Positions 1 to 7,680 of a DNA stretch of 11,011 nucleotides are shown here, piece by piece (within the stretch, counting starts at the first letter, position 1; each line of letters opens with the position of its first letter). The notes beneath the pieces are model-generated. The model saw only the letters and a program-made list of their open reading frames with translations, was not told the DNA's origin and did not search any database. This stretch comes from Candidatus Rokuibacteriota bacterium (GTDB lineage: Bacteria; Methylomirabilota; Methylomirabilia; Rokubacteriales; JACPHL01), in contig JACPHL010000279.1 in the NCBI GenBank assembly GCA_016188625.1, positions 1-11,011 on the forward strand. Reading direction: 5' to 3'. The position numbers were made by a program, and so were the translations under genes.

Positions 1-1
1 C

Positions 2-184
2 GAGGCCGAGCGGCTCATGGCCGAGGGGGTGATCGAGGGCGGGATGCTCCCCAAGGTGGAGTCTTCCCTCCGGGCCCTGGCCGGGGGGACGGTGAAGGCC
101 CACATCATCGACGGCCGCCTCCCCCACGCCCTGCTCCTGGAGATCTTCACCAAGGCGGGGATCGGCACGGAGATCGTCCTATGA
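2..184 (+). CDS. argB: Acetylglutamate kinase, C-terminal part (partial)
   Basis: This is the last 60 codons of an acetylglutamate kinase; the gene begins before the window. The enzyme phosphorylates N-acetylglutamate with ATP in the second step of arginine synthesis in the cytoplasm. The visible residues contain the typical C-terminal signatures [24 protein letters not shown] and GIGTEI. The N-terminal glycine-rich and substrate-binding parts cannot be seen. The stop TGA (182-184) overlaps the ATG of argD by four bases (ATGA), so the two genes are probably translationally coupled. Identification rests on the strong match to the family's C-terminal motif and on the argD-argF-argG neighbours. 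Confidence 0.93.
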   Translation, partial: EAERLMAEGVIEGGMLPKVESSLRALAGGTVKAHIIDGRLPHALLLEIFTKAGIGTEIVL

Positions 185-1392
185 CGCCGGAGCGCATGGA
201 CACCAAGACGATCCTGGAGTGGGCGGAGCGACACCTGATGACCACCTACGCCCGGGCCCCCCTCTGCCTGGTGCGGGGCGACGGGGTCCGGGTCTGGGAC
301 GCAGACGGCAAGGAGTACCTCGACTTCGTGGGCGGGATCGCGGTGGACGCCCTCGGGCACTGCCACCCCAAGGTGGTGGCGGCGCTCCGGGAGCAGGCCG
401 GGACCCTGCTCCACGTCTCCAACCTCTTCCACATCGCCCCCCAGGCCCAGCTCGCCAGGCTCCTCGTCGAGCACTCCTTCGCGGACCGGGTCTTCTTCTC
501 GAACTCCGGGGCCGAGGCCAACGAGGCCGCCATCAAGCTCGCCCGGAAGTACGCCAAGGAGGCCTTCGCCTCCGACCGCACCGAGATCATCACCATGCGG
601 GGCGGCTTCCACGGCCGGACCCTGGCCACCCTGACCGCGACCGCGCAGGAGAAGTACCAGCGCGGCTTCGAGCCCCTGGTCCCCGGGTTCAAGTACGTCC
701 CGTACGGGAACCTCCGGGCGGTGGAGCAGGCGGTGGATTCCCGCACCGCCGCCATCCTGGTCGAGCCGATCCAGGGGGAGGGCGGGGTCGTCGTCCCGGA
801 CGACGGCTACCTCCCCGGCCTCCGCCGGCTCTGCGACGAGACCGGCGTCCTCCTGATGCTCGACGAGATCCAGACCGGGGTGGGGCGAACCGGGCGGCTC
901 TGGGCGTACCAGCATTGGGGCGCGGAGCCGGACGTCATGACGCTCGCCAAGGCCCTGGCCGGCGGGCTCCCCATCGGTGCGACGCTGGCCAAGGAGTTCT
1001 GCGCGCGGGCCTTCACGCCGGGGAGCCATGCCTCGACCTTCGGCGGGAACCCCCTGGTGACCCGGGTGGCCCTGGCCGCCCTCGAGACCGTGATCGCGGA
1101 GCGGCTCCCGGAGCGGGCGGCCCGGATGGGGGACTACCTCCTGGCGCGCCTCCGCGAGTTGGCCGCCCGGTTCCCGGCGGTCCGAGCCGTCCGGGGGATG
1201 GGGCTCCTGGTCGCCCTCGAGCTGGACCGCCCGGCCGGGCCGCTGGTGGCGGCGTGCCGGGAGCAGGGCCTCCTCGTCCTGACGGCCGGGGAGCAGGTTC
1301 TCCGGATGACCCCGCCCCTCATCGTGAACGAGGCTGCCGTGGACCGGGCCGCGGAGGTCTTGGAGGACGTGCTGGGTCGGGAGGTGGCATGA
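181..1392 (+). CDS. argD: Acetylornithine aminotransferase (PLP-dependent)
   Basis: A 403-residue class-III aminotransferase that converts N-acetylglutamate semialdehyde to N-acetylornithine with glutamate as amino donor. Visible family motifs are the N-terminal [10 protein letters not shown], the cofactor-phosphate loop [18 protein letters not shown], the FHGRT segment, EPIQGEGG, the aspartate motif [11 protein letters not shown], and the Schiff-base lysine in [14 protein letters not shown]. The length is typical of ArgD. The ATG at 181 overlaps the argB stop; a second in-frame ATG at 196 is a possible alternative start. The stop (1390-1392) overlaps the argF ATG at 1389. ArgD enzymes often also act on succinyl-diaminopimelate, so a second role in lysine synthesis is possible but not shown. 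The arg context favours the arginine role. Confidence 0.96.
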   Translation: MTPERMDTKTILEWAERHLMTTYARAPLCLVRGDGVRVWDADGKEYLDFVGGIAVDALGHCHPKVVAALREQAGTLLHVSNLFHIAPQAQLARLLVEHSFADRVFFSNSGAEANEAAIKLARKYAKEAFASDRTEIITMRGGFHGRTLATLTATAQEKYQRGFEPLVPGFKYVPYGNLRAVEQAVDSRTAAILVEPIQGEGGVVVPDDGYLPGLRRLCDETGVLLMLDEIQTGVGRTGRLWAYQHWGAEPDVMTLAKALAGGLPIGATLAKEFCARAFTPGSHASTFGGNPLVTRVALAALETVIAERLPERAARMGDYLLARLRELAARFPAVRAVRGMGLLVALELDRPAGPLVAACREQGLLVLTAGEQVLRMTPPLIVNEAAVDRAAEVLEDVLGREVA

Positions 1393-2368
1393 GGCACCTC
1401 CTCTCCATCGCCGACCTCCGGCGCGAGGACGTGGAGGCCCTCTTCCGCCTGACCGCCGAGCTGAAGGCGCGGCGGGCCGAGGCCCGGACGGTCCTGACCG
1501 GGAGACCCTCTTCCGCCTGACCGCCGAGCTGAAGGCGCGGCGGGCCGAGGCCCGGACGGCCCTGACCGGCCGGACGCTGGCGCTGCTCTTCGAGAAGCCC
1601 TCGCTCCGGACGCGGGTGACCTTCGAGGTGGGGATGCGGCAGCTCGGCGGCGAGGCGATCTACCTGGGCGCCCAGGAGATCCAGCTCGGGGTGCGCGAGC
1701 CGGTCCCGGACGTGGCGCGGAACCTCGGGCGGTGGGTGGACGCCATCGCGGCCCGCACCTTCCGCCACGCGACCGTCGAGGAGCTGGCCCGCCACGCCGG
1801 GGTGCCGGTGATCAACGCCCTCTCCGACCGCGAGCACCCCTGCCAGGCCCTGGCCGACTTCTTCACCCTCTGGGAGCGCGGGCAGGAGCTCGACAAGTTC
1901 CGGCTCGCCTGGATCGGCGACGGCAACAACGTCTGCCACTCGCTCCTGCTCCTGGCCGGGCTCGTCGGCGCGGAGATCGTCTGCGCCTGCCCGGCCGGGT
2001 ACGAGCCCGATCCCGGCGTGGCGGCCCGGGCCCGCGAGCTGGGCGCGCGCGTCGAGGTGATCCCCGACCCGCGCGAGGCCGCGACGGGCGCCGACGCCCT
2101 CTACACCGATGTCTGGATCAGCATGGGGCAGGAGGCCGAGCAGGAGACCCGGCGACGGGCCTTCCGCGGTTACCAGGTCAACGAGGACCTCCTGGCCTTC
2201 GCCCGCGTCGGCGCGGTGGTGATGCACTGCCTGCCGGCCCACCGGGGCGAGGAGATCAGCGAGGAGACGCTCGATGGGCCGCACTCGGTCGTCTTCGATC
2301 AGGCCGAGAACCGCCTCCACGTCCAGAAGGCCCTCCTCCTGACGCTCCTGGACCGGACAGCCCCATGA
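1389..2368 (+). pseudogene. argF: Ornithine carbamoyltransferase, frameshifted by a 68-bp tandem duplication
   Basis: The gene would join ornithine and carbamoyl phosphate to give citrulline. It starts with the ATG overlapping argD and reads [19 protein letters not shown], then hits TGA at 1518-1520 after 43 residues. The cause is a tandem copy: 1433-1500 is repeated at 1501-1568 with two mismatches (1437/1505 and 1492/1560). Because 68 is not a multiple of three, the frame shifts. The rest continues in another frame and carries the family motifs SLRTR (carbamoyl-phosphate loop), HPCQ, and [10 protein letters not shown] near the end. Deleting one copy leaves exactly 912 nt, or 303 residues, the usual OTC length. 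The stop TGA (2366-2368) overlaps argG. A GTG at 1616 could reinitiate, but that product lacks the SxRTR loop. A misassembly joining two strain variants is the main alternative to a true pseudogene. Confidence 0.88.
1433..1568 (+). repeat. 68-bp tandem duplication inside argF
   Basis: Two abutting 68-bp copies, 1433-1500 and 1501-1568, match at 66 of 68 positions. The differences are g1437/a1505 and t1492/c1560. In the original frame the first copy encodes [18 protein letters not shown] and following residues. The second copy encodes the same stretch with Ala to Thr and Val to Ala changes, but only in the shifted frame. The second copy is the one read in frame with the intact downstream part of the gene. 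Confidence 0.95.
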
Positions 2369-3573
2369 GCGGCCCGAAGAAGATCGTCCTCGCCTACTCC
2401 GGCGGGCTCGACACCTCGGTCATCCTCCGCTGGCTCCTTGCGACCTACGGCGCGGAGGTCGTCGCCTACACCGCCGATCTGGGGCAGGGGGAGGAGCTCG
2501 GGGCGGTCCGGGACAAGGCCCTGGCGACCGGGGCCAGCCGGGTCCGCGTCGAGGACCTCCGCGAGCCCTTCGTCCGGGAGTTCGTCTTCCCCGTCCTCCG
2601 CGCCAACGCCGTCTACGAGTCCGGCTACCTCCTGGGGACCTCCTTCGCGCGCCCCCTCATCGCCCGGCGCCAGGTGGAGGTCGCCCGGGAGGAGGGGGCC
2701 GACGCCGTGGCCCACGGGGCGACCGGGAAGGGGAACGACCAGGTCCGCTTCGAGCTGACCTACGCCGCCCTGGCGCCCGAGCTGCGGGTGGTCGCCCCCT
2801 GGCGGGAGTGGGACCTCCGCTCGCGCTCCGATCTCATCGCCTACGCCGAGCGCCACGGGATCCCCGTCCCCACCTCGCCCGAGCGCCCCTACTCGACGGA
2901 CCGGAACCTCTTCCACGTCTCTTACGAGGGCGGGATCCTCGAGGACCCCTGGGCCGAGCCGCCGCCGGAGATGTTCCTCCTGACGGTGGCCCCCGAGCGG
3001 GCCCCCGACCGCCCCGCCACGGTCGAGCTCGACTTCGAGGGCGGCGACCCCGTGGCCGTGGACGGCGAGCGCCTGGGCCCGGTCGCCCTTCTCGAGCGGC
3101 TCAACCGCCTCGGGGGCGCCCACGGCGTCGGCCGGGCGGACCTGGTGGAGAACCGCTACGTCGGGATGAAGTCGCGGGGGGTCTACGAGACCCCGGGCGG
3201 GACGATCCTCCACCTCGCCCACCGGGCGCTGGAGTCGATCACCCTGGACCGGGAGGTCCTCCACCTGCGGGACTCCCTGGTGGTGCGCTACGCCGAGATG
3301 GTCTACTACGGGTACTGGTACGCCCCGGAGCGGGAGGCCCTCCAGGCGCTCGTGGACGAGGCCCAGCGGGACGTCACCGGGACGGTCCGCCTCAGGCTCT
3401 ACAAGGGGGGCGTGACCGTCACCGGCCGGCGCTCCCCCCGCTCGCTCTACCGGCCCGACTTCGCCACCTTCGAGGAGGATCAGGTCTACCGCCAGCAGGA
3501 CGCGGAGGGGTTCATCCGCCTGAACGCCCTCCGCCTTCGGATCCGCGCCCTCCGCGATCGGGCCCGCGACTGA
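2365..3573 (+). CDS. argG: Argininosuccinate synthase
   Basis: A 402-residue enzyme that condenses citrulline and aspartate with ATP, forming argininosuccinate, the penultimate step of arginine synthesis. The N-terminus has the N-type ATP-pyrophosphatase loop in [17 protein letters not shown]. Further family signatures are [14 protein letters not shown] (aspartate/citrulline binding), [40 protein letters not shown], and the C-terminal [13 protein letters not shown]. The length is typical. The ATG at 2365 overlaps the argF stop by four bases, so this gene belongs to the same coupled operon. The expected next gene, argH, does not follow; an intergenic region with a promoter comes instead. Confidence 0.97.
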   Translation: MSGPKKIVLAYSGGLDTSVILRWLLATYGAEVVAYTADLGQGEELGAVRDKALATGASRVRVEDLREPFVREFVFPVLRANAVYESGYLLGTSFARPLIARRQVEVAREEGADAVAHGATGKGNDQVRFELTYAALAPELRVVAPWREWDLRSRSDLIAYAERHGIPVPTSPERPYSTDRNLFHVSYEGGILEDPWAEPPPEMFLLTVAPERAPDRPATVELDFEGGDPVAVDGERLGPVALLERLNRLGGAHGVGRADLVENRYVGMKSRGVYETPGGTILHLAHRALESITLDREVLHLRDSLVVRYAEMVYYGYWYAPEREALQALVDEAQRDVTGTVRLRLYKGGVTVTGRRSPRSLYRPDFATFEEDQVYRQQDAEGFIRLNALRLRIRALRDRARD

Positions 3574-3607
3574 TCGATGCGGGTGGAGCCGGAAGGGCTT
3601 CTCTCCC

Positions 3608-3637
3608 TTGACAAAATCGGCGTCTCGGGCGCATACT
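3608..3637 (+). promoter_or_regulatory. Sigma70-like promoter for the pgsA operon
   Basis: A perfect -35 hexamer TTGACA (3608-3613) is followed after 18 bases by CATACT (3632-3637), a four-of-six match to TATAAT with the key second A and last T. It lies in the 99-bp gap between argG and pgsA, 35 bases before the pgsA start. The short AT-rich patch around 3632-3650 stands out against the high-GC surroundings. It probably starts a new transcript for pgsA-plsY-gpsA-galT, separating that operon from arg. Confidence 0.7.
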
Positions 3638-3672
3638 AAACACAGTTTTAGCCTGCAGCGCTGAGGGGATGT

Positions 3673-4251
3673 GTGAACCTGCCGACCCAGCTCACCCTGA
3701 TCCGGATCTCCCTGGTCCCCCTCGTCGTGGTCTTCCTCATCTCCTCCGCCTGGGTGCACTCCCTCATCGCCGCGGCGATCTTCGTCGCCGCCTCGCTCAC
3801 CGACTGGCTGGACGGCCTCATCGCGCGCCGGCGCCATCAGGAGACCACCCTCGGCAAGCTCCTCGACCCGGTGGCCGACAAGCTCCTGGTCGCGGCCGCG
3901 CTCATCTCCCTGGTCCAGATCGGCACCGTCCCGGCGTGGATGGTGCTCCTGATCGTCGGGCGGGAGTTCGCGGTCACCGGGCTCCGGGGGGTCGCCGCCT
4001 CGCTGGGGATGCTCGTCCCCTCGAGCGACCTGGCCAAGTACAAGACGGTCCTCCAGTACGTCGCCGTCACCCTCCTGATCCTCGAGCGGAGCCTCCCCGA
4101 CACCGTGATGCCGGACTACGTCTACCTCTCGCGCGGCGTCCTCTGGGCGGCCCTCATCCTCACGGTGGCCTCGGGGATCGATTACTTCATCCGCTTCTTC
4201 CGCAAGAGCGACCTCGAGGCCATGGTGAAGGGAGAGGACCGCTGGCCGTGA
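3673..4251 (+). CDS. pgsA: CDP-diacylglycerol-glycerol-3-phosphate 3-phosphatidyltransferase
   Basis: A 192-residue integral membrane enzyme that transfers the phosphatidyl group from CDP-diacylglycerol to glycerol 3-phosphate, giving phosphatidylglycerol phosphate, the committed step to PG and cardiolipin. The CDP-alcohol phosphatidyltransferase signature is complete: DWLDGLIAR, eight residues, G, three residues, D, three residues, D (LDPVADKLL), including all conserved aspartates. Several hydrophobic segments follow (for example ISLVPLVVVFLISSAWV). The start is the GTG at 3673, preceded by GAGGGG at 3663-3668. The ATG at 3669 is out of frame. The stop TGA (4249-4251) overlaps the plsY GTG. 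PgsA and not PssA is chosen because of the length, the LPTQLTLIRI N-terminus and the G3P-related neighbours. Confidence 0.92.
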   Translation: MNLPTQLTLIRISLVPLVVVFLISSAWVHSLIAAAIFVAASLTDWLDGLIARRRHQETTLGKLLDPVADKLLVAAALISLVQIGTVPAWMVLLIVGREFAVTGLRGVAASLGMLVPSSDLAKYKTVLQYVAVTLLILERSLPDTVMPDYVYLSRGVLWAALILTVASGIDYFIRFFRKSDLEAMVKGEDRWP

Positions 4252-4838
4252 GCTCCCTTCTCCTCCCCCTGATCTACCTCCTGGGCGCGGTCCCCACGGG
4301 GTACCTCCTCGCCCGCCTCCGGGGGATCGACATCCGCCGTCACGGGAGCGGGAACATCGGCAGCACCAACGTCCTCCGCACCCTGGGGCGAGGACCGGCG
4401 GCCCTCACCCTCCTCGCGGATGTCGCCAAGGGGTGGCTGGGGGTCTGGGCGGGCCACTGGGTGGGGGCCGACCCGCTCTGGCCAGCCCTCGCCGCGGTCC
4501 TGGTCGTGCTCGGCAACTGCTGGTCGCCCTTCCTCGGCTTCCGGGGCGGCAAGGGGGTCGCCACCGGCTTCGGGGCCGCCCTGGCCCTGGCGCCATGGGC
4601 CACCCTGCCGGCGGGGCTGGTGTGGGCGATCCTCCTCGCCTCCTGGCGCTACGTCTCGCTCGCCTCACTGTCGGCCGCGGTCTGCCTCCCCCTGGGGGTC
4701 TTCCTCCTGGGGTACCCGCTCCCCGCGGCCGGGGCCGGCCTGGCGATCGCGCTGATCGTGGTCGTGCGCCATCGCGAGAACATCCAGCGCCTCCTGGCCG
4801 GGACGGAGCGGCGCCTCGGGGAGAAGGTGACAGCTTGA
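4248..4838 (+). CDS. plsY: Acyl-phosphate:glycerol-3-phosphate acyltransferase
   Basis: A 196-residue polytopic membrane protein that acylates sn-glycerol 3-phosphate using acyl phosphate, making lysophosphatidic acid, the first step of bacterial phospholipid synthesis. The three conserved loop motifs are visible: GSGNIGSTN (residues 33-41), GFRGGKGVATGFG in the middle, and VRHRENIQRLLAG near the C-terminus. Hydrophobic membrane segments lie between them. The GTG start at 4248 overlaps the pgsA stop, and the ending TGA shares one base with the gpsA ATG (TGATG). The partner PlsX, which makes acyl phosphate, is not in the window. The neighbouring gpsA supplies the substrate. Confidence 0.95.
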   Translation: MSSLLLPLIYLLGAVPTGYLLARLRGIDIRRHGSGNIGSTNVLRTLGRGPAALTLLADVAKGWLGVWAGHWVGADPLWPALAAVLVVLGNCWSPFLGFRGGKGVATGFGAALALAPWATLPAGLVWAILLASWRYVSLASLSAAVCLPLGVFLLGYPLPAAGAGLAIALIVVVRHRENIQRLLAGTERRLGEKVTA

Positions 4839-5911
4839 TGGCCCCCACCGCGGTGGTCGGCGCCGGGGCGTGGGGGAGCGCGCTGGCCATCCACCTGGCC
4901 CGGCTCGGCCGGGCCGTCCGCCTGTGGGTCTTCGAGCCCGAGCTCGCGGCGCTGATCGCCGAGCGGCGGGAGAACCCCTGGTATCTCCCGGGGGTCCCGA
5001 TCCCGCCCGAGGCGACGCCGACCTCGTCCCTCGAGGAGGTCGTGGCCGAGGCCTCCTGTGTCATCGTGGCCGTCCCCTCCCACGTGTTCCGCGGGGTGGC
5101 CACCCGGCTGGTCGCCTGCGCCCCGGACGGGGTCCCGGTGGTGAGCGCGACCAAGGGGCTCGAGGAGGGGACCCAGCAGCGGATGTCCGAGATCCTGGAC
5201 TCGCTCACCGGGGGGACGCGGCCGGTGGCCGCCCTGTCCGGCCCCACCTTCGCCCTGGAGGTGGCCCAGGGGCTCCCGACCGCGGCGGTGCTGGCGGCCC
5301 GGGAGCCCGAGGTGGCGTCCGGGCTCCAACAGGCGCTCTCGAGCCCGAGCCTCCGGTTCTACACCCAGACCGATCTGGTCGGGGTCGAGCTGGGCGGGGC
5401 GCTGAAGAACGTCATGGCGATCGCCGCCGGGCTCTCGGACGGCCTCGAGCTCGGGACCAATGCCCGGGCGGCCCTCCTGACCCGCGGGCTCGCCGAGATC
5501 ACCCGCCTCGGCGTCGCGCTCGGCGCCCGCCCGGCGACCTTCGCCGGCCTCGCCGGGCTCGGCGACCTCGTGCTGACATGCACTGGACCGCTCTCCCGGA
5601 ACCGCCGGCTGGGGATCGAGCTGGGTCAGGGGAGACCCCTGGCGGAGATCCTGGGCGCGACCCGCGCGGTCGTCGAGGGGGTGAGGACGACCGCCGCCGC
5701 CCTGGCGCTCGGCGCGCGGCACGGGGTGAGCCTGCCGATCACCACCGAGGTCGGCGCCGTCCTCTTCGAGGCCAAGCCTCCCCGGCAGGCCCTGGCGAGC
5801 CTGCTCGCCCGCCAGGCCCGCACGGAGGAGGAGCCCGGAGAGGCGCCCGGGGGACCACCACTCATCGCGGCGCCCGGCCGGGGCCGAAGGGGGAGAGAGC
5901 ACCGTGCCTGA
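4838..5911 (+). CDS. gpsA: Glycerol-3-phosphate dehydrogenase [NAD(P)+]
   Basis: A 357-residue cytoplasmic enzyme that reduces dihydroxyacetone phosphate to sn-glycerol 3-phosphate, the backbone for phospholipids. The N-terminal Rossmann motif GAGAWGSALA begins at residue 8. ATKGLE, LSGPTFALEV, the catalytic lysine in GGALKNVMAIAAG (about residue 190), GLGDLVLTCTGPLSRNR and VVEGVRTTAA follow as in the family. The last 31 residues or so (from about 327) are a Glu/Pro/Gly/Arg-rich tail beyond the usual C-terminus, and their DNA also carries the galT ribosome-binding site. The ATG at 4838 shares one base with the plsY stop. A TTG at 4835 is a less likely start. The gene overlaps galT by eight bases. 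Confidence 0.95.
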   Translation: MAPTAVVGAGAWGSALAIHLARLGRAVRLWVFEPELAALIAERRENPWYLPGVPIPPEATPTSSLEEVVAEASCVIVAVPSHVFRGVATRLVACAPDGVPVVSATKGLEEGTQQRMSEILDSLTGGTRPVAALSGPTFALEVAQGLPTAAVLAAREPEVASGLQQALSSPSLRFYTQTDLVGVELGGALKNVMAIAAGLSDGLELGTNARAALLTRGLAEITRLGVALGARPATFAGLAGLGDLVLTCTGPLSRNRRLGIELGQGRPLAEILGATRAVVEGVRTTAAALALGARHGVSLPITTEVGAVLFEAKPPRQALASLLARQARTEEEPGEAPGGPPLIAAPGRGRRGREHRA

Positions 5912-6890
5912 GCTGAGAAAGGATCCCGTGATCGGCCGCTGGGTCATCATCGCCACCGAGCGGGCCCGTCGCCCCTCGGACTTCGTCCCGGAGACGGCGA
6001 AGCCCAAGGGTGCGGCGGAGTGCGTCTTCTGCCCCGGCAACGAGGGCAAGACCCCGCCGGAGGTGCTGGCCTACCGTCCCCACGGCGGACCCTGGACGCT
6101 GCGCGCGGTCCCGAACAAGTTCCCGGCCCTCCAGATCGAGGGCGAGCTCGTCCCGAGCGGGGAGGGGATCTACGATCGCCTGGCGGGGGTGGGGGCGCAC
6201 GAGGTCATCATCGAGACCCCCGATCACGCGGCGACCCTGGCCACCCTCCCCGAGGCGGCGGTCGCCGACGTCTTCTTCGCCTACCGGGACCGCCTGGTGG
6301 ATCTCAAGAAGGACCCCCGCTTCGAGTACATCCTGATCTTCAAGAACCACGGGGCCGCCGCCGGGGCCTCCCTGGAGCACCCCCACTCCCAGCTCATCGC
6401 CACGCCGATCCTCCCCAAGATGGTGATCGAGGAGCTCGACGGCGCCGCCCAGTACTTCCGGTACAAGGAGCGCTGCGTCTGGTGCGACATCGTCCGCCAG
6501 GAGCGGCGCGACGGGCAGCGGATCATCCTGGACGAGGGCGGCTTCCTGGCCCTCGCCCCCTTCGCCCCCCGCTTCCCCTTCGAAACCTGGGTCCTCCCCG
6601 CCGCCCACCAATCGTCCTACGAGCAGATCCAGCCCAACGAGGTGGAGGCCCTGGCCCGGCTCATGCGGCGCCTCACGGGCCGGGTGAACCGAGTCCTCGG
6701 GGAGCCGCCCTACAACTACATCATCCATACGGCCCCGCTCCGGGAGGGCCCGCTCCAGCACTTCCACTGGCATCTGGAGTTCATGCCCAAGCTGACGCGG
6801 GTGGCGGGCTTCGAGTGGGGGACCGGCTTCTTCATCAATCCGACCCCGCCGGAGGCCGCCGCGCGCTTCCTCCGGGAGGGGGGCGATTGA
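5904..6890 (+). CDS. galT: Galactose-1-phosphate uridylyltransferase family protein
   Basis: A 328-residue HIT-superfamily nucleotidylyltransferase. The classic reaction exchanges UMP between UDP-glucose and galactose 1-phosphate. The active-site motif HPHSQ is at residues 159-163, with the nucleophilic histidine at 161. Two CxxC pairs (C40/C43 and C191/C194) are candidate metal sites; the conserved HFHWHLEFMPKLTRVAGFEWGTGFFINP segment is split here by position near the C-terminus (last 70 residues). The GTG start at 5904 has a strong AAGGGGGAG eight bases upstream (5887-5895). No galK or galE is adjacent, so the true sugar phosphate may differ; some homologues use ADP-glucose. The stop codon overlaps the -35 box of the following tRNA promoter. 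Confidence 0.88.
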   Translation: MPELRKDPVIGRWVIIATERARRPSDFVPETAKPKGAAECVFCPGNEGKTPPEVLAYRPHGGPWTLRAVPNKFPALQIEGELVPSGEGIYDRLAGVGAHEVIIETPDHAATLATLPEAAVADVFFAYRDRLVDLKKDPRFEYILIFKNHGAAAGASLEHPHSQLIATPILPKMVIEELDGAAQYFRYKERCVWCDIVRQERRDGQRIILDEGGFLALAPFAPRFPFETWVLPAAHQSSYEQIQPNEVEALARLMRRLTGRVNRVLGEPPYNYIIHTAPLREGPLQHFHWHLEFMPKLTRVAGFEWGTGFFINPTPPEAAARFLREGGD

Positions 6891-6916
6891 CAGCCTTCGC
6901 CGGCCCCTGCTACAAT
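6887..6916 (+). promoter_or_regulatory. Promoter of tRNA-Gly; -35 overlaps the galT stop
   Basis: A perfect TTGACA (6887-6892) and TACAAT (6911-6916, five of six) are separated by 18 bases. The -10 ends eight bases before the first base of tRNA-Gly. The TGA stop of galT (6888-6890) is inside the -35 hexamer. This is a strong match to a housekeeping sigma70 promoter and places the start of transcription at about 6923. Confidence 0.82.
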
Positions 6917-6924
6917 CCGCCAGA

Positions 6925-6999
6925 GCGGGAATAGCTCAGGGGTAGAGCACTACCTTGCCAAGGTAGGGGTCGCGGGTTCAAATCCCGTTTCCCGCTCCA
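6925..6999 (+). tRNA. tRNA-Gly (anticodon GCC)
   Basis: The acceptor stem GCGGGAA pairs perfectly with TTCCCGC (6989-6995), followed by discriminator T and an encoded CCA (6997-6999). The anticodon arm is CTACC-TTGCCAA-GGTAG with anticodon GCC. The D-arm (AGCTCAGGGGTAGAGC) and the T-loop TTCAAAT are canonical. A run of six T follows at once (7001-7006). tRNA-Cys begins 33 bases later and may be cotranscribed. Confidence 0.97.
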
Positions 7000-7032
7000 G
7001 TTTTTTCTGCGTAGCCGACGGCGGCTCGACGG

Positions 7033-7108
7033 GGCGGCGTAGCCAAGTGGTTAAGGCGGAGGTCTGCAAAACCTCTACTCAGCGGTTCGAATCCGCTCGC
7101 CGCCTCCA
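7033..7108 (+). tRNA. tRNA-Cys (anticodon GCA)
   Basis: The acceptor stem GGCGGCG pairs with CGCCGCC (7098-7104), then T and an encoded CCA (7106-7108). The anticodon arm GAGGT-CTGCAAA-ACCTC presents GCA. The D-arm AGCCAAGTGGTTAAGGC and the T-loop TTCGAAT are canonical. It has no clear promoter of its own in the 33-base gap after tRNA-Gly. Confidence 0.97.
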
Positions 7109-7176
7109 TTGACCCCATCTCCAGGCGTCCGGTCCCGGCGGGGACGGGATCCCCATCGCGGTCTCACCCAGAGACG

Positions 7177-7183
7177 AAGGAGG
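7177..7183 (+). promoter_or_regulatory. Strong ribosome-binding site of the bactofilin gene
   Basis: AAGGAGG, a near-perfect Shine-Dalgarno sequence, lies eight bases before the ATG at 7192 and fixes that start. No convincing promoter is seen in the 83-bp leader (7109-7191). The leader has small competing inverted repeats (GTCCC/GGGAC at 7132-7145). Confidence 0.8.
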
Positions 7184-7191
7184 ACCTGACC

Positions 7192-7680
7192 ATGGCCCTG
7201 TGGAAGGAGACGCAGTCGCGGCGGGAGGCCGAGCCGTTCGCGCGCCCGGTTACCGCCCCCGAGTCGCCGTTCCAGTCCGAGCCCCACGACCTCCGGCCTG
7301 TCCCGGGCCCGCACGGGGAGTCGCTGCTCGCGGCGGGGATGAGCATCGAGGGGAAGATCGAGGGGGCCGGGAACGTCCGGATCGCCGGACGCTTCAAGGG
7401 GAGCGTCCACGTCCGGGGGGAGCTGACCATCGAGCCGGGGGCCAGCATCAACGGCGAGGTCAAGGCGGACTCGGTCCTGGTCGGCGGCGAGGTGCAGGGG
7501 AACATCGTCGCCCGCTCGCGGGTGGAGTTCCAGGAGTCGGGGTCCCTGGTCGGGGACCTCAAGGCCGGGAGCCTGACGGTGGCCGCCGGCTCCAAGATGA
7601 AGGCCAAGGTGGAGTTCGGGTGGAAGGAGGGCGAGGTGGCCGGGGAGCCGGAGTCGCTCGGCGAGGGGCAGGGCCGCTGA
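7192..7680 (+). CDS. Bactofilin (polymer-forming cytoskeletal protein)
   Basis: A 162-residue protein of the bactofilin (DUF583) family, which polymerises without nucleotide into filaments that help shape the cell or position wall enzymes. The N-terminal 45 or so residues are Pro-rich and probably disordered. The core from about residue 48 shows the repeated short beta-helix pattern: GMSIEGKIEGAGNVRIAGRF, then KGSVHVRGELTIEPGASING, EVKADSVLVGGEVQGNIVA, and SGSLVGDLKAGSLTVAAGSK. A charged C-terminal tail follows. No transmembrane segment is seen. The stop TGA shares one base with the ATG of the next gene, so the two are coupled. The family is clear, but the exact cellular role in this organism cannot be read from the sequence. 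Confidence 0.93.
   Translation: MALWKETQSRREAEPFARPVTAPESPFQSEPHDLRPVPGPHGESLLAAGMSIEGKIEGAGNVRIAGRFKGSVHVRGELTIEPGASINGEVKADSVLVGGEVQGNIVARSRVEFQESGSLVGDLKAGSLTVAAGSKMKAKVEFGWKEGEVAGEPESLGEGQGR

Noticed and set aside
219-1520. Long plus-strand frame of 433 codons across argD and into argF
   Set aside because: It is a shadow of argD, very rich in Arg, Gly and Pro; only its last 44 codons (1389-1520) are the true start of argF.
2299-3837. Minus-strand frame of 512 codons opposite argG
   Set aside because: Antisense of a well-recognised gene in high-GC DNA, with no family motifs and biased composition.
6997-7006. Run of six T after tRNA-Gly as an intrinsic terminator
   Set aside because: No hairpin other than the tRNA itself precedes it, and tRNA-Cys follows 27 bases later with no own promoter, so cotranscription is more likely.
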